64,000 nt of DNA from UBA3537 sp038138145 (GTDB lineage: Bacteria > Bacteroidota > Bacteroidia > Flavobacteriales > Flavobacteriaceae), in NCBI GenBank assembly GCA_038138145.1, contig JAYQDD010000002.1:1-64000 (forward strand). The letters run 5' to 3'. Below the pieces are notes generated by a model that saw nothing but the letters and a program-made list of their open reading frames with translations, had not been told where the DNA came from and searched no databases. Position numbers and translations under genes: made by a program. Of this stretch, positions 8,755 to 16,948 are shown one piece after another; within the stretch, counting starts at the first letter, position 1; every line of letters begins with the position of its first letter.

Positions 8755-9814
8755 TGTACAAAAGATAAATGGAGAGCACACCAAAAATAACATTAGGGAA
8801 CCATACGGCGACCAACGGAGAGAAATCAGACTGTTCGGCCATAACACCAAATACTTTATCAAAAAACACGTAAATCATGGCGATGACGATTCCAAATGCC
8901 AAATTGACCCCCATACCGCCTCTGCGTTTTATTGAAGATACGGCTACAGCAATAATCGTTAAAATAAATACCGCAACCGGCAAGCTCCATTTTTTGTATT
9001 GGACTACTTTGTACCTATTAATATTGGACGAACCACGAGCTTCTTCGCGTTCAATAAAATCCGAGAGTTCATTTATGGTTAACGTTTCTGCAACATACAT
9101 TGGAGGCGTCAAATCTTGAAGATCAAACCCTAAAAGGGTATCCAAACGACGACGAGAAACCAAGGTGTCGTCATCTACACCTATCCGACGTAAATTGTAG
9201 TTAGACAAACGATAAATACTATCCTTTTCAATATAACGAATAGCGGTGGCGTGAATTTTATATGCTAACCTGTTTCCATCGAAATGTTCTAAAGTAAAAT
9301 TGTTCCCACGCATGGATTTAGTATCAAAATTACTTACATAGATGTATTCGTTTTCATTGATTTGTTGATAGATGTATTGGGTATCTACTACTTTTTTGTT
9401 TTTTAAATATTTGTAGGTGAATTCATTGAATCCTTTGCTCGCTACGGGCGCCCAATACATACCCAACAGAAGCGCCAATGTGGCAATTATGGTGGCTCCA
9501 ATAAAATAAGGTCTCAAAAATCGTGAAAATGAAATTCCAGAACTCAGAAAAGCAACAACTTCAGTATTGTTGGCCAATTTTGAGGTAAACCATATGACGG
9601 ATAAAAATAAAAACAAGGGGAAAAGCAAATTTGCAAAGTAGATGGTAAAATCGATATAATATGCAACAACTTCTTCAAAAGGGACTTTGTTCTCGAGAAT
9701 TCTATCTATTTTTTCTGCTAGGTTTACTGTAATCCCAATAGGGATAAAAAGCAACAGCATCAAAAAGAATGTGAGCAAATAACGCTTTAGGATGTACCAA
9801 TCAAAAATTTTCAT
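8741..9814 (-). CDS. lptG: LptG/LptF-family lipopolysaccharide export permease
   Basis: YjgP/YjgQ permease (357 aa), the membrane part of the LptBFG ABC machine that extracts LPS from the inner membrane. The layout is diagnostic: the N-terminal IFDWYILKRYLLTFFLMLLLFIPIG helix region (described here in part), two more helices to about residue 115, a periplasmic beta-jellyroll of about 160 residues, then three C-terminal helices ending at the C terminus. Whether it is LptF or LptG cannot be settled from sequence alone; flavobacteria usually keep the genes apart. It starts 3 bp after the tgt stop. Confidence 0.85.
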   Translation of the reverse strand: MKIFDWYILKRYLLTFFLMLLLFIPIGITVNLAEKIDRILENKVPFEEVVAYYIDFTIYFANLLFPLFLFLSVIWFTSKLANNTEVVAFLSSGISFSRFLRPYFIGATIIATLALLLGMYWAPVASKGFNEFTYKYLKNKKVVDTQYIYQQINENEYIYVSNFDTKSMRGNNFTLEHFDGNRLAYKIHATAIRYIEKDSIYRLSNYNLRRIGVDDDTLVSRRRLDTLLGFDLQDLTPPMYVAETLTINELSDFIEREEARGSSNINRYKVVQYKKWSLPVAVFILTIIAVAVSSIKRRGGMGVNLAFGIVIAMIYVFFDKVFGVMAEQSDFSPLVAVWFPNVIFGVLSIYLLYNAKR

Positions 9815-9817
9815 AAA

Positions 9818-10948
9818 CTACAGGCGCTTATCCATTTGGGCGACCATCATGGTTTTCCAAGAATCAAAATCTCCTGCTAAAATACGCTTTCTAGCTTCAC
9901 GAACCAACCATAAATAAAATCCAAGATTATGAATCGTTGCAATTTGTTTACCCAACAATTCATTCACACTAAACAAGTGCCTCAAGTACGCTTTTGAGTA
10001 TTCGGTATCCACCCATGTGATCCCCATTTCGTCAATTGGAGAAAAATCATCAACCCATTTTTTGTTTTTAATGTTAATTGTTCCATGAGCTGTAAACAGC
10101 ATCCCATTTCGTGCATTACGAGTAGGCATAACACAATCAAACATATCGATACCAAGAGCAATGTTTTCCAAAATATTTATGGGTGTTCCTACACCCATGA
10201 GATAACGTGGTTTGTCTTCAGGAAGAACAGCGCAAACCACATCGGTCATGGCATACATTTCTTCGGCGGGTTCGCCCACAGACAACCCACCAATCGCATT
10301 TCCAACGGCATCTACATTGGCAATATACTCTGCCGATTGTTGCCGCAAATCTTTGTAAGTACTCCCTTGGACTATAGGAAAAAAGGCCTGACTGTATCCA
10401 TATTTATAGGGTAGTCTTTCAAGATGATTCATGCAACGATCCAACCATCGATGCGTCATGTGCATGGAGCGTTTGGCGTAGTTATAATCACAAGGGTATG
10501 GTGTACATTCATCAAAAGCCATGATAATATCGGCACCAATACTGCGCTGAATTTCCATAACGTTTTCTGGTGTAAAAACATGATAACTGCCATCAATATG
10601 ACTTCTAAACTTTACCCCTTCCTCTTTAATTTTTCTATTGGCCGATAATGAATACACTTGATACCCCCCTGAATCTGTAAGGATATTTCGATCCCAATTC
10701 ATAAACTTGTGAAGGCCACCTGCTTTTTCCAAAATTTCGATTTGTGGACGAAGATAGAGGTGGTACGTATTCCCCAAAATGATATCAGGATTGATGTCAT
10801 TTTTGAGTTCTCTTTGATGCACTCCTTTGACGGTACCGACCGTGCCAACAGGCATAAAAATTGGGGTCTCAATAACCCCATGATCCGTTGTTAGAGCAGC
10901 AGCTCTAGCCTTTGTGTTGTTGTCTTTTTTTAATACGTTAAATTTCAA
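9818..10948 (-). CDS. tgt: tRNA-guanine transglycosylase lacking the zinc cysteines
   Basis: Swaps guanine 34 for a queuosine precursor in GUN-anticodon tRNAs. The 376-residue protein keeps the catalytic residues: Asp92 in TDSGGYQ, the FDECTPYP segment at 145-152, MGVGTP at 251-256, and the nucleophile region Asp271 in FDCVMPTRNARNG. The family zinc site (C-x-C-x2-C followed about 25 residues later by His) is not intact: the region 301-318 reads DFSPIDEMGITWVDTEYS with no cysteine, while the His in the ATIHNLG segment (about 340) remains. The fold around it, AYLRHLF, is otherwise conserved, so the gene looks functional. First gene of the tgt-lptG-transporter run. Confidence 0.95.
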   Translation of the reverse strand: MKFNVLKKDNNTKARAAALTTDHGVIETPIFMPVGTVGTVKGVHQRELKNDINPDIILGNTYHLYLRPQIEILEKAGGLHKFMNWDRNILTDSGGYQVYSLSANRKIKEEGVKFRSHIDGSYHVFTPENVMEIQRSIGADIIMAFDECTPYPCDYNYAKRSMHMTHRWLDRCMNHLERLPYKYGYSQAFFPIVQGSTYKDLRQQSAEYIANVDAVGNAIGGLSVGEPAEEMYAMTDVVCAVLPEDKPRYLMGVGTPINILENIALGIDMFDCVMPTRNARNGMLFTAHGTINIKNKKWVDDFSPIDEMGITWVDTEYSKAYLRHLFSVNELLGKQIATIHNLGFYLWLVREARKRILAGDFDSWKTMMVAQMDKRL

Positions 10949-11116
10949 ATGTCAAAAAATTGAATGGTTTATAATCTGATGAATGTAGTGCCATTAGACC
11001 ATAAAAACGTTGGCTTTTCAAGCTCAAAGATACAAATATAATACTGATGCCAATGAGGGAATTTTAATGTTTAATAAGTTGTTAGTTATTTGTCACAAAT
11101 AATAAGTAAAAGGGCA

Positions 11117-11145
11117 TTGTCTAATAAAAATTAAATTTAAATTTG
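11117..11145 (+). promoter_or_regulatory. Candidate Bacteroidetes promoter upstream of transketolase
   Basis: TTG at 11117-11119 and TAAATTTG at 11138-11145 are separated by 18 nt, close to the Bacteroidetes primary sigma consensus of TTTG, about 19 nt, TAnnTTTG. The predicted start of transcription lies roughly 20 nt before the ATG at 11171. Confidence 0.5.
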
Positions 11146-11170
11146 AGGGTCTAATTTTAACAAACCAAAC

Positions 11171-12013
11171 ATGTCAATTACACAGCTAAACGATCTTACA
11201 ACACAAGTCCGGCGCGATATTTTACGCATGGTCCATAAAGTCAACTCTGGGCATCCTGGAGGTTCACTTGGATGTGCCGAATTTTTGGTCGCTCTTTATT
11301 CAGAAATCATGAACAGAAAAGATGGTTTTGACATGGATGGTCATGAAGAAGATTTGTTTTTTCTATCCAATGGACATATTTCACCAGTCATCTATAGTGT
11401 ACTCGCACGAAGCGGCTATTTTCCTGTAGAGGAACTCAATACCTTCAGACTTTTAGACTCTAGATTGCAGGGGCACCCAACAACACACGAAGGTCTTCCA
11501 GGAATTCGTATTGCATCGGGATCTTTGGGGCAAGGCATGTCGGTCGCTATTGGCGCAGCTCACGCCAAAAAACTAAACAATGATATAAATCTTGTATACA
11601 GTCTTCACGGAGATGGCGAACTTCAAGAAGGTCAAAACTGGGAAGCCATCATGTACGCCTCGGCTAAAAAAGTCGATAATATTATTGCAACCGTAGACCT
11701 CAATGGAAAACAAATTGATGGACCAACTGACGAAGTATTGAATATGGGGAACTTAAAAGCAAAATTTGAAGCTTTTGATTGGACCGTAATTGAAATCAAA
11801 AAGGGTAATGATTTGGAAGCCATTTTGGAGGGAATGGCCAAGGCCAAATCTGCAACAGGAAATGGGAAACCTGTTTGTGTGCTTCTTGAAACCATGATGG
11901 GTAATGGTGTAGATTTTATGATGCACACGCACGCATGGCATGGAAAAGCTCCTAACGACGAACAATTGGCCTCGGCCTTGGAACAAAACCCTGAAACACT
12001 GGGCGATTACTAA
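11171..12013 (+). CDS. Transketolase, N-terminal (TPP-binding) subunit
   Basis: Moves two-carbon ketol units in the pentose phosphate pathway, working with the next gene. The 280-residue protein covers only the pyrophosphate-binding half of a classical transketolase: GHPGGSLGCAEFLVALY, the thiamine-binding GDGELQEGQNWEA motif with its following Asn (ATVDLNGKQIDG), and a C-terminal histidine-rich segment HTHAWHGKAP. It stops 19 bp before the second subunit. Split transketolases of this type are normal in many bacteria. Confidence 0.93.
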   Translation: MSITQLNDLTTQVRRDILRMVHKVNSGHPGGSLGCAEFLVALYSEIMNRKDGFDMDGHEEDLFFLSNGHISPVIYSVLARSGYFPVEELNTFRLLDSRLQGHPTTHEGLPGIRIASGSLGQGMSVAIGAAHAKKLNNDINLVYSLHGDGELQEGQNWEAIMYASAKKVDNIIATVDLNGKQIDGPTDEVLNMGNLKAKFEAFDWTVIEIKKGNDLEAILEGMAKAKSATGNGKPVCVLLETMMGNGVDFMMHTHAWHGKAPNDEQLASALEQNPETLGDY

Positions 12014-12032
12014 TATTCAAAACCAAAAAAAA

Positions 12033-12986
12033 ATGAAAACATACACATATACAGAAAAAAAAGATACACGAAGTGGTTTTGGAGCTGGACTCGCCGAACT
12101 AGGAAGAACAAACCCTAATGTCGTTGCGCTTTGTGCAGACCTTATTGGATCACTGAAAATGGATGCATTTAAAAATGAAAATCCAGATCGCTTTTTTCAA
12201 GTTGGCATTGCAGAAGCCAACATGATGGGAATAGCCGCTGGACTCACCATCGGTGGCAAAATTCCATTCACAGGTACATTTGCCAATTTTTCAACTGGTC
12301 GTGTTTATGATCAAATTCGACAATCGATAGCCTATTCTGGAAAAAATGTAAAAATTTGTGCATCTCATGCTGGTCTTACTTTGGGTGAAGATGGTGCTAC
12401 ACACCAAATTCTTGAAGATATTGGATTGATGAAAATGTTGCCAGGAATGGTCGTCATCAACCCTTGTGACTATAATCAAACCAAAGCAGCTACTCTAGCC
12501 ATTGCAGAACACAACGGCCCTGTATATTTGCGTTTTGGGCGCCCCTCTGTTCCTATTTTTACGCCTGAAAATCAAACTTTTGAAATCGGAAAAGCAATCC
12601 AATTACAAGAAGGTAACGACGTGACAATTGCTGCCACTGGACATTTGGTTTGGGAAGCTCTTGAAGCAGCAAAAGAACTTCATGCTCAGGGAATTAATGC
12701 AAATGTCCTTAATTTTCACACCATAAAACCTTTGGACGAAAAAGCACTTTTAGCATCTGTTGCAAAAACAGGATGTATCGTTACTGCTGAGGAACACAAC
12801 CACTTGGGTGGTTTGGGCGAAAGTATTGCAAGAGTGCTCGGGCTCAATAGACCTACACCACAAGAATTTGTAGCCACAAATGATACTTTTGGGGAGTCGG
12901 GAACACCAGCTCAGTTGATGAAAAAATATGGCCTTGACGCATCAGCGATTGTAGCAAAAGCAAAGAAAGTGATTGCACGAAAATAA
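12033..12986 (+). CDS. Transketolase, C-terminal subunit
   Basis: Supplies the pyrimidine-binding and C-terminal domains that complete the transketolase started by the previous gene. Motifs include the cofactor-activating Glu in FFQVGIAEANMMGIAAGL, FATFANF-type helix (TGTFANFSTGRVYDQIR) and the C-terminal TAEEHNHLGGLGESIARVL. I start at the ATG at 12033 (MKTYTYTEKKD, 317 aa). An in-frame ATG at 11940 would push about 70 bp into the upstream gene and has no family support. Confidence 0.93.
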   Translation: MKTYTYTEKKDTRSGFGAGLAELGRTNPNVVALCADLIGSLKMDAFKNENPDRFFQVGIAEANMMGIAAGLTIGGKIPFTGTFANFSTGRVYDQIRQSIAYSGKNVKICASHAGLTLGEDGATHQILEDIGLMKMLPGMVVINPCDYNQTKAATLAIAEHNGPVYLRFGRPSVPIFTPENQTFEIGKAIQLQEGNDVTIAATGHLVWEALEAAKELHAQGINANVLNFHTIKPLDEKALLASVAKTGCIVTAEEHNHLGGLGESIARVLGLNRPTPQEFVATNDTFGESGTPAQLMKKYGLDASAIVAKAKKVIARK

Positions 12987-13001
12987 AAGCATTCAACACA
13001 C

Positions 13002-13032
13002 AAAAAAAAACCCGCAAATTGCGGGTTTTTTT
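13002..13032. terminator. Bidirectional terminator between transketolase and FKBP lipoprotein
   Basis: A run of nine A, then CCCGC, loop AAATT-type, GCGGG and a run of seven T. The A-run and T-run flank the stem symmetrically, so it can end both the transketolase operon (plus) and the FKBP gene (minus). Confidence 0.9.
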
Positions 13033-13054
13033 ATTTCTTATACTTCAGTTTCGG

Positions 13055-14080
13055 TTAGTTTAAAGTTTGGGCATCTGTAGCGTCCAAATAATTTGGAATA
13101 CCATTACCGTTGGTATCTTCTAAGGTGATCAGTTTTACTGAGAAACTACCATCATTTTCTTGCTCAATGGGCAAGAAAAATTGATTCGAGGCCAAGGGTT
13201 CCTCGGCTTGCATTTGCACTTGTAAGGCAGTGCGCGTATTGTCTGTAAATGTGGTGTAGGTGACTTCTCTAAATGTTTTGAATCCATCGCCATCATCATC
13301 ATCATCGGAAAAGTCATTGAACCGATCGTTATCTGTATTATCGTCAAAAACATCTAAGTTTCCATTTTCATCCTCCATATAACTAGGAATAAAATCATTG
13401 TCGTGGTCCATGACTTTATGCTGAAACAATTCAAACTTAAAGGCAAGGCAAGAATAGGCGGAAATTCCCGAAGTAGCGTTGTTAAAATAGCCGAGTCCAG
13501 AGGGTAAAAACATAACCCCTATGCCGTAATTCTCAAAAGTTACAGTACCGTCATTGTTGGTGGTAAATGTACTCGCTGTTTTAAATTGTGGCAACACACG
13601 GTTCCATCCCGTGATGGAAAATACCAAATCCAAATCGATTGGATTAACAGAGCTATCAAATTCGTCGCCATTCATAGTAGTCCCCTCGTAATTTACACGA
13701 ACTTGATCTGTGAAATGAGGGTTTTCTCCTAATCCTTCTTCAATACTTAAAACGTAATATGTGTACGAAACATCTTGGTAGGTTGTCGTTTTTGGCTCAA
13801 CAGCACTAGACAACATGGTCGTGTTTGGCGGTTGTGTATCCCCTTCTTCCAATTTTGAAATTACGATATCATCAAGCGTTGGGTAGGTTGTCAAAGCACT
13901 CAGTGCTCCAGAATTGTAATAATGGGTATCAAAATAATTTTGAAGTGTATCCATATCACTGGCTTGTTGTTCCGCGCGATCTCGTGGCGGAATTGAAGTT
14001 GTTTCTTCTTCATCTTCACTACAGTTAAAAACAAACAGTGTGAGAGAAAAAATAAAGAGGATAAGAAGCTTATTTCTCAT
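13055..14080 (-). CDS. FKBP-type peptidyl-prolyl isomerase lipoprotein
   Basis: Predicted lipoprotein: N-terminal MRNKLLILFIFSLTLFVFNC with a lipobox ending at Cys20, followed by a very acidic stretch (SEDEEET). A FKBP-like domain spans roughly 105-245 (VRVNYEGTTMNGDEFDSS, FLPSGLGYFNNA). After it comes an Asp-rich segment with DHDNDFIPSYMEDENGN and FSDDDDDGDGF, like calcium-binding thrombospondin type 3 repeats. It should act in the periplasm on protein folding. It is larger than the gliding lipoprotein GldI, so I do not assign that name. Confidence 0.85.
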   Translation of the reverse strand: MRNKLLILFIFSLTLFVFNCSEDEEETTSIPPRDRAEQQASDMDTLQNYFDTHYYNSGALSALTTYPTLDDIVISKLEEGDTQPPNTTMLSSAVEPKTTTYQDVSYTYYVLSIEEGLGENPHFTDQVRVNYEGTTMNGDEFDSSVNPIDLDLVFSITGWNRVLPQFKTASTFTTNNDGTVTFENYGIGVMFLPSGLGYFNNATSGISAYSCLAFKFELFQHKVMDHDNDFIPSYMEDENGNLDVFDDNTDNDRFNDFSDDDDDGDGFKTFREVTYTTFTDNTRTALQVQMQAEEPLASNQFFLPIEQENDGSFSVKLITLEDTNGNGIPNYLDATDAQTLN

Positions 14081-14155
14081 AATATCATATTTGGAGCTGC
14101 AAGATACAATATTATGTTATTTTTGTGTAAAAGAAAACGGAGTTTTAAAAAAAAT

Positions 14156-14530
14156 ATGAGAATCGATAAGTTTTTGTGGTCTTTACGCTATTTCAAAACA
14201 AGAACTATGGCATCCAATGCCACCAAAAAAGGGCATGTGCGGGTGAATGATTTGGTGGTTAAACCCAGTAGAGAAGTTTATCCTACCGATAAAATTAGTG
14301 TGCGGATTAATCAGGTAAATTATCAACTCAACGTGCTCGATATCCCCAAAAGCCGTGTAGGTGCAAAATTGGTAGATATCTACAGACAAGACACCACGCC
14401 AAAATCTGAATTTGAAACACAAGAACTTTTGAAACACGCCAAAGAACATTATCGGAAAAAAGGTGAAGGACGTCCCACAAAAAAAGACCGCAGAGATATT
14501 GAAGACTACTTAGATTTTGAGGACAATTAA
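14156..14530 (+). CDS. S4-domain RNA-binding protein (Hsp15/HslR-like)
   Basis: Small 124-residue protein whose first half is an S4 RNA-binding domain: MRIDKFLWSLRYFKTR, then KKGHVRVNDLVVKPSREV. This is the pattern of Hsp15, which binds free 50S subunits carrying stalled nascent chains. The C-terminal half is lysine-rich and charged. I start at the ATG at 14156; the frame runs to 14114 but that would place extra residues before the conserved MRIDKFLW start. Confidence 0.85.
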   Translation: MRIDKFLWSLRYFKTRTMASNATKKGHVRVNDLVVKPSREVYPTDKISVRINQVNYQLNVLDIPKSRVGAKLVDIYRQDTTPKSEFETQELLKHAKEHYRKKGEGRPTKKDRRDIEDYLDFEDN

Positions 14531-14576
14531 CCACCTAAGTTGAAATGTCTTTTTTATATTTGAAAAAAAGAAGTTT

Positions 14577-15080
14577 ATGGCACTGACACAAAACTGCATT
14601 TTGAACAACCAAGAGATAAATCATAAAATTAGACGTATCGCGTACCAAATTTATGAAGCAAATGTTGATCAAAAAGAAGTCATCTTGGCGGGAATTCAAT
14701 CCAATGGATATATCCTTGCTGAAAAAATAAAGCAAAATCTTGAAGAAATTTCAGAGATAAAAGCTCAGTTGTGTGCGGTGAACATCAACAAAAAAAAGCC
14801 AACTGAACAAATTAGTACTTCGTTGGCTGCTGAGGAATACGCCAATAAATCTTTGATTCTTGTTGATGATGTTTTGCACTCGGGTACAACATTAATTTAT
14901 GGGGTCAAACATTTTTTAGATAGCCCTTTGTCGCAATTCAAAACTGCAGTACTTGTGAATAGAAACCACAAAAAATATCCTGTGAAGGCCGACTTCAAAG
15001 GGATTTCGCTGTCCACTTCACTTCATGAACATGTAGATGTTATTTTTGATGGTGAGCACTCAAAGGTTGTACTCATCTAA
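14577..15080 (+). CDS. PyrR-like phosphoribosyltransferase
   Basis: A 167-residue type I phosphoribosyltransferase. The PRPP-binding motif is LILVDDVLHSGTTL at about 93-106, and the fold starts with the family's RRIAYQIYE helix and the GIQSNGYILA loop. It resembles PyrR/uracil or hypoxanthine phosphoribosyltransferase-like proteins, but the base specificity cannot be read from the sequence and there is no pyr gene beside it. Its 3' end overlaps the convergent aroK by 21 bp. Confidence 0.85.
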   Translation: MALTQNCILNNQEINHKIRRIAYQIYEANVDQKEVILAGIQSNGYILAEKIKQNLEEISEIKAQLCAVNINKKKPTEQISTSLAAEEYANKSLILVDDVLHSGTTLIYGVKHFLDSPLSQFKTAVLVNRNHKKYPVKADFKGISLSTSLHEHVDVIFDGEHSKVVLI

Positions 15081-15590
15081 ATCATTGCAAATTTCTTGCA
15101 CCACTCGATCAACAGAAAGGTCATCAATATTCAGCGTTAATTGTGCTTGATTATAAAATCTTGAACGTTCAAATAAATGTTTGGCTATAAATTCTGGAAG
15201 TTCATCATCTTTTATCTGGGCAATTAGAGGACGTTTAGATTTTTCTTTTACCAATCGGTTTGTGAGTGTTTTTACAGAAGATTTTAGATAGATTACACAA
15301 ACACTAGGGTGTTGATTCAAAAACTCTATAGTGTTGCCATAGCATGGTGTTCCACCCCCTAAAGCCAACACCAAATTGGTGTGTGTACGACAAATATTCT
15401 GTACCGCTTTGGCTTCAATTTTTCGGAATTCTATATGGCCACTTCTCTCAAACAATTGAGAAATAGACAATTGTTCTTGTTGTTCTATAAAGGCGTCCAA
15501 ATCCAAGAAATCATAATCGAGTTCCGCAGCAAGTTTTTTTCCTACAGTCGATTTTCCAGAACCCATATACCCTAATAAAACAACGATCAT
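15060..15590 (-). CDS. aroK: Shikimate kinase
   Basis: Phosphorylates shikimate at the 3-hydroxyl in aromatic amino acid synthesis, which also feeds the trp operon in this window. The 176-residue protein has Walker A GYMGSGKSTVGKKLA near the start, the shikimate-binding FRKIEAKAV and ALGGGTPCY motifs, and the lid region KSKRPLI. I start at the ATG at 15588-15590 (MIVVLLGYMGSGKS); the upstream ATG at 15620 adds a non-conserved lead. Convergent 21-bp overlap with the phosphoribosyltransferase gene. Confidence 0.94.
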   Translation of the reverse strand: MIVVLLGYMGSGKSTVGKKLAAELDYDFLDLDAFIEQQEQLSISQLFERSGHIEFRKIEAKAVQNICRTHTNLVLALGGGTPCYGNTIEFLNQHPSVCVIYLKSSVKTLTNRLVKEKSKRPLIAQIKDDELPEFIAKHLFERSRFYNQAQLTLNIDDLSVDRVVQEICNDLDEYNL

Positions 15591-15664
15591 TATATTGTGT
15601 TTTTGATTTTTTATGCACAATTAGACATAATACAAAAAAACGAAAAAATATTGATAAAAAAAGA

Positions 15665-15694
15665 TTGTAATATTAATTAAACCCATTATCTTTG
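15665..15694 (+). promoter_or_regulatory. Consensus Bacteroidetes promoter for the tRNA genes
   Basis: TTG at 15665-15667, exactly 19 nt, then TATCTTTG at 15687-15694. This matches the Bacteroidetes primary sigma consensus TTG-N19-TAnnTTTG. The tRNA-Lys begins 25 nt downstream, as expected for a short 5' leader. Confidence 0.8.
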
Positions 15695-15718
15695 CAGCCG
15701 CATAAAGCAAGTCCAAAC

Positions 15719-15791
15719 GACTTGGTAGCTCAGTTGGTAGAGCATCTCCCTTTTAAGGAGAGGGTCCTGGGTTCGAGCCCCAGCCAAGTCA
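15719..15791 (+). tRNA. tRNA-Lys (anticodon UUU)
   Basis: Cloverleaf with acceptor GACTTGG pairing CCAAGTC, D-arm AGCTCAGTTGGTAGAGC, anticodon loop CTTTTAA (anticodon TTT), and T-arm GGGTTCGAGCCCC. Discriminator base A at 15791. The CCA end is not encoded, so it must be added after transcription. Confidence 0.97.
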
Positions 15792-15792
15792 C

Positions 15793-15829
15793 AAAAAAGT
15801 TAAGCATGGTCTTAACTTTTTTTTTCTGC
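15793..15829 (+). terminator. Hairpin with T-run after tRNA-Lys
   Basis: AAAAAAGTTAAG at 15793-15804 is complementary to CTTAACTTTTTT at 15811-15822, with a 6-nt loop and continuing T-run. It may end tRNA-Lys transcripts, or act as a processing spacer if tRNA-Leu is co-transcribed. Confidence 0.7.
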
Positions 15830-15839
15830 AAAGATTTTT

Positions 15840-15924
15840 GCGCACGTGGCGGAATTGGTAGACGCGCTAGCTTGAGGGGCTAGTGGGAATTATTCCCGTG
15901 GAAGTTCGAGTCTTCTCGTGCGCA
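15840..15924 (+). tRNA. tRNA-Leu (anticodon GAG)
   Basis: Class II tRNA of 85 nt with a long variable arm (GGGAATTATTCCC). Acceptor GCGCACG pairs CGTGCGC, the D-arm contains GGCGGAATTGGTAGACGC, the anticodon loop is TTGAGGG (anticodon GAG), and the T-arm contains GTTCGAGTC. Discriminator A at 15924; CCA is not encoded. Confidence 0.96.
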
Positions 15925-15994
15925 CTTTTTTCTTAAAACTATTCCATTTTTCATTATTTTTTTAGTATTATAGTAGAACCAAATCTATAAAATA

Positions 15995-16894
15995 ATGAAC
16001 AGTACTGAAAACGTCTTTAGTATCAAAGACTTAGAAAATCTCTCCGGAGTCAAAGCGCACACCATTCGCATTTGGGAAAAACGATACAACTTACTTCAAC
16101 CCAAAAGCACCGAGACCAATATTAGACATTACGATCTACATAATCTTCAAAAACTACTCAATATCAGTTTTTTGAATAATAATGGGTTCAAGATTTCAAA
16201 AATTGCAAAATTGGACGAGTCTGAATTGGCCCCCAAAACAAGGCAGTTGGCCTTTATGGGCAAAAATGACAGTCAGGCCATTGTGGCTTTCAAATTGTCA
16301 ATGCTGAATTTTGACCAAACACTATTTTATAATACGTACAACAGCTTGTTGGAGGAAAAGAATTTTAGGTCTATTTTTTACGAGATTTTTATTCCTCTAC
16401 TTTGTGATTTGGGGATACTCTGGCAAACAAATACCATATCTTCTGCTCATGAACATTTTTTGACCGTACATATCAAACAAAAAATACTGGTACATATAGA
16501 ACGCTTGCAGAGTACAGATCCGCGCCCAAGTACCAAAACAGTTGTTCTTTTTCTTCCTGAACATGAAGTTCATGATTTAGGCCTATTATTCATCAATTAT
16601 GAAATATTAAGCTTGGGGTATCACACCATATTTTTGGGTGAAAATATTCCTTTGGATAACCTAAAATATATCAACAAACTTTATGACGATATTATTTATG
16701 TGTCTTATTTTACAATAAAGCCTAATGATAGCGAAATTCATGATTATTTGGACAGCTTTTCAGAACGCTTTTTGGAGAATAAGGAAAATAGTTTAAAACT
16801 CATAGGGTACAAAACAAGAACGATTAATCGAAAAAACATCTCTAAACACATCACATTGTACGATAAAATTGAGGATTTAGTTAAAGATATGTAA
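15995..16894 (+). CDS. MerR-type regulator with B12-binding domain, CarH-like
   Basis: Transcription regulator of 299 aa. Residues 8-75 are a MerR winged helix (FSIKDLENLSGVKAHTIRIWEKRY). Residues 95-175 match the helical bundle and 180-299 the cobalamin-binding fold. The signature of B12-dependent photoreceptors is present: W143, nine residues, then E153-H154 (W-x9-EH), and E191-x-H193-x2-G196, whose His would ligate cobalt. Known CarH proteins repress carotenoid genes in the dark and release DNA on light. It sits 54 bp upstream of crtI on the same strand, which fits control of the crt cluster. Light sensing is an inference from motifs. Confidence 0.88.
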   Translation: MNSTENVFSIKDLENLSGVKAHTIRIWEKRYNLLQPKSTETNIRHYDLHNLQKLLNISFLNNNGFKISKIAKLDESELAPKTRQLAFMGKNDSQAIVAFKLSMLNFDQTLFYNTYNSLLEEKNFRSIFYEIFIPLLCDLGILWQTNTISSAHEHFLTVHIKQKILVHIERLQSTDPRPSTKTVVLFLPEHEVHDLGLLFINYEILSLGYHTIFLGENIPLDNLKYINKLYDDIIYVSYFTIKPNDSEIHDYLDSFSERFLENKENSLKLIGYKTRTINRKNISKHITLYDKIEDLVKDM

Positions 16895-16948
16895 AAAACA
16901 CTTTTGGAATACAACTCTGTATAGTCTTTTCATTACTTTTATAGACAA

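Noticed and set aside
8755..8862. Extended N terminus of the EamA transporter inside lptG
   Set aside because: It would give an extra signal-like segment not seen in the family; the internal ATG at 8754 gives the normal size.
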